A stretch of 64,000 nucleotides of DNA from Bacteroidota bacterium (GTDB lineage Bacteria; Bacteroidota; Ignavibacteria; Palsa-1295): assembly GCA_018266755.1 (NCBI GenBank), contig JAFDZW010000005.1:434001-498000 (forward strand). Reading direction: 5' to 3'. The position numbers and the translations under genes were made by a program. Below the pieces are notes generated by a model. That model searched no databases. It saw only the letters and a list, made by a program, of their open reading frames with translations, and was not told the origin of the DNA. How positions within the stretch are numbered: the first letter of the stretch is position 1; each line of letters starts with the position of its first letter. Of the stretch, positions 63,311 through 64,000 are shown piece after piece.

Positions 63311-64000
63311 ATTTTCTATCCATTCTTCATAGCGCGACGTTTTATCCGCCACCGTCGTCGATCGTCCGAGGCGAACGTGGGTGGCAAACGACGGTTTATT
63401 TCCGTCATCACGTTCATTGCGATCGGGGCAGTTGCACTCGGCACGGCGACACTGATCGTGGCGCTTGCGATTCTCTCCGGCTTCGAACAGACACTCACCG
63501 ACAATGTCGTCGGCTACACCGCGCATGCCGAGATATCGTCGTATGGCAACCGCCCGTTGCCGGAGTACCCGACGACCATTCGGAAATTAACAGCGAGAGT
63601 ACCCCAGATCAAAGCGATCACACCATTCGTCGAGCAGGAAGCGATCATCCGTAGTTCGAGTGGAATCGTCGGATCGGTCGTTCAGGGAGTGCCGATCGGC
63701 GATTCGATGACATACGCGTTCAAGAAGCTCATCAGCGGCCGCATCCCGAACGACGCCTTCACCGATTCGATCCCCGAGATCGTCATCAGCAAAGGCGCTG
63801 CGAAGGAGTTGCATACGACCGTCGGTAAAGTCCTTACCATCTTTCGGTTTATCGAAGGCATGCAGACACGCGAGGACATGCTGCGATTCCTCCAGCGATT
63901 CCGGGTCGTCGGTATTTTCGAGACCGGGATGAGTGAGTATGACAATGCACTGGCATATACCACACTTGCAAGTGCTCAGCATTTCCGCATGATCAGCCCG
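63311..64000 (+). CDS. LolC/LolE-family permease, partial, with uncertain non-standard start
   Basis: The frame continues to the window edge with 230 residues of a typical N-terminal half: FFIARRFIRHRRR, first helix FISVITFIAIGAVALGTATL, then a periplasmic part (LSGFEQTLTDNVVGYTAHAE, VPIGDSMTYAFKKLISGRIP, GAAKELHTTVGK). No ATG, GTG or TTG precedes the conserved FIARR segment in this frame after the stop at 63296-63298. ATT at 63311 (I-F-Y-P-F-F-I) is the best-placed candidate; the next standard codon, GTG at 63377, would remove it. Partner ATPase not seen; LolD at 38.4 kb could serve. Confidence 0.75.
   Translation, partial: MFYPFFIARRFIRHRRRSSEANVGGKRRFISVITFIAIGAVALGTATLIVALAILSGFEQTLTDNVVGYTAHAEISSYGNRPLPEYPTTIRKLTARVPQIKAITPFVEQEAIIRSSSGIVGSVVQGVPIGDSMTYAFKKLISGRIPNDAFTDSIPEIVISKGAAKELHTTVGKVLTIFRFIEGMQTREDMLRFLQRFRVVGIFETGMSEYDNALAYTTLASAQHFRMISP

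Overview
The window looks like chromosome from a bacterium of the Bacteroidota/Chlorobiota (FCB) group. The closest fit I can suggest is a Kapabacteria- or Ignavibacteria-like lineage; this is inference from gene content, not a database match. The markers are a SusC/SusD outer-membrane pair, four secreted proteins with type IX secretion (T9SS) C-terminal sorting domains, a DUF3098 membrane protein, a S16 ribosomal protein with a long Ala-rich tail, and a few TAnnTTTG promoter boxes. Base composition is slightly GC-rich and fairly even. I see no prophage, transposase, CRISPR array or plasmid module.

Layout. 1-7.0 kb (minus): gcvP, then a tightly overlapping shikimate operon aroA-aroE-aroC-aroK. 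7.4-8.0 kb: tRNA-Ile2(CAU) and tadA. 8.1-16.0 kb: an Omp85-like barrel, a T9SS metalloprotease, a small unknown protein and a T9SS BNR-propeller protein. 16.1-24.4 kb: acyl-CoA carboxylase beta subunit, MFS transporter, DUF4397 lipoprotein, a dihydrolipoamide acyltransferase with two lipoyl domains, a Cys-less alkyltransferase-like protein and hydroxysqualene dehydroxylase hpnE. 24.5-28 kb: MacA-like adaptor, MacB-like permease and formimidoylglutamase. 28-36.5 kb: T9SS choice-of-anchor protein, Fur regulator, FTR1 iron permease, PD40 propeller protein and two secreted unknowns. 36.6-39.1 kb: LolC/E permease and LolD ATPase. 39-44.4 kb: TSUP permease, DUF3098 protein, rpsP-rimM, ispH-zapE and an XRE regulator. 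44.7-50 kb: T9SS beta-helix protein, PD40 lipoprotein, cmk, a LEA-like lipoprotein and pstS. 50.2-58 kb: pstC-pstA, tRNA-Asp, susC-susD, a DUF900 hydrolase and tRNA-Ala. 58.3-64 kb: comM/yifB, PBP2, a lipoprotein, a DEDD exonuclease and the start of a second LolC/E permease.

How the parts work together. Most of the window is housekeeping: aromatic amino acid and isoprenoid precursors, glycine cleavage, ribosome assembly, the cell wall and lipoprotein sorting. Between these lie cell-surface genes: T9SS cargo, SusCD, and Lol, Omp85-like and PD40 proteins. Iron is represented by fur next to FTR1. Phosphate is represented by pstS and pstCA, which converge and are each preceded by a similar 11-bp-period direct repeat that may be a Pho box.

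The most notable non-coding signal is an 83-bp palindromic repeat family (perfect 26-bp arms in the best copy, asymmetric core). It occurs at five intergenic loci, one of them a tandem expansion of one half. Many genes also end at strong, often perfect hairpins. I found no convincing new defence or mobile system. The points most worth a second look are the repeat family, the candidate Pho boxes, the missing ATPase of the MacAB-like operon, the unusual EPSP synthase motif and the apparent non-ATG/GTG/TTG start of the last permease.
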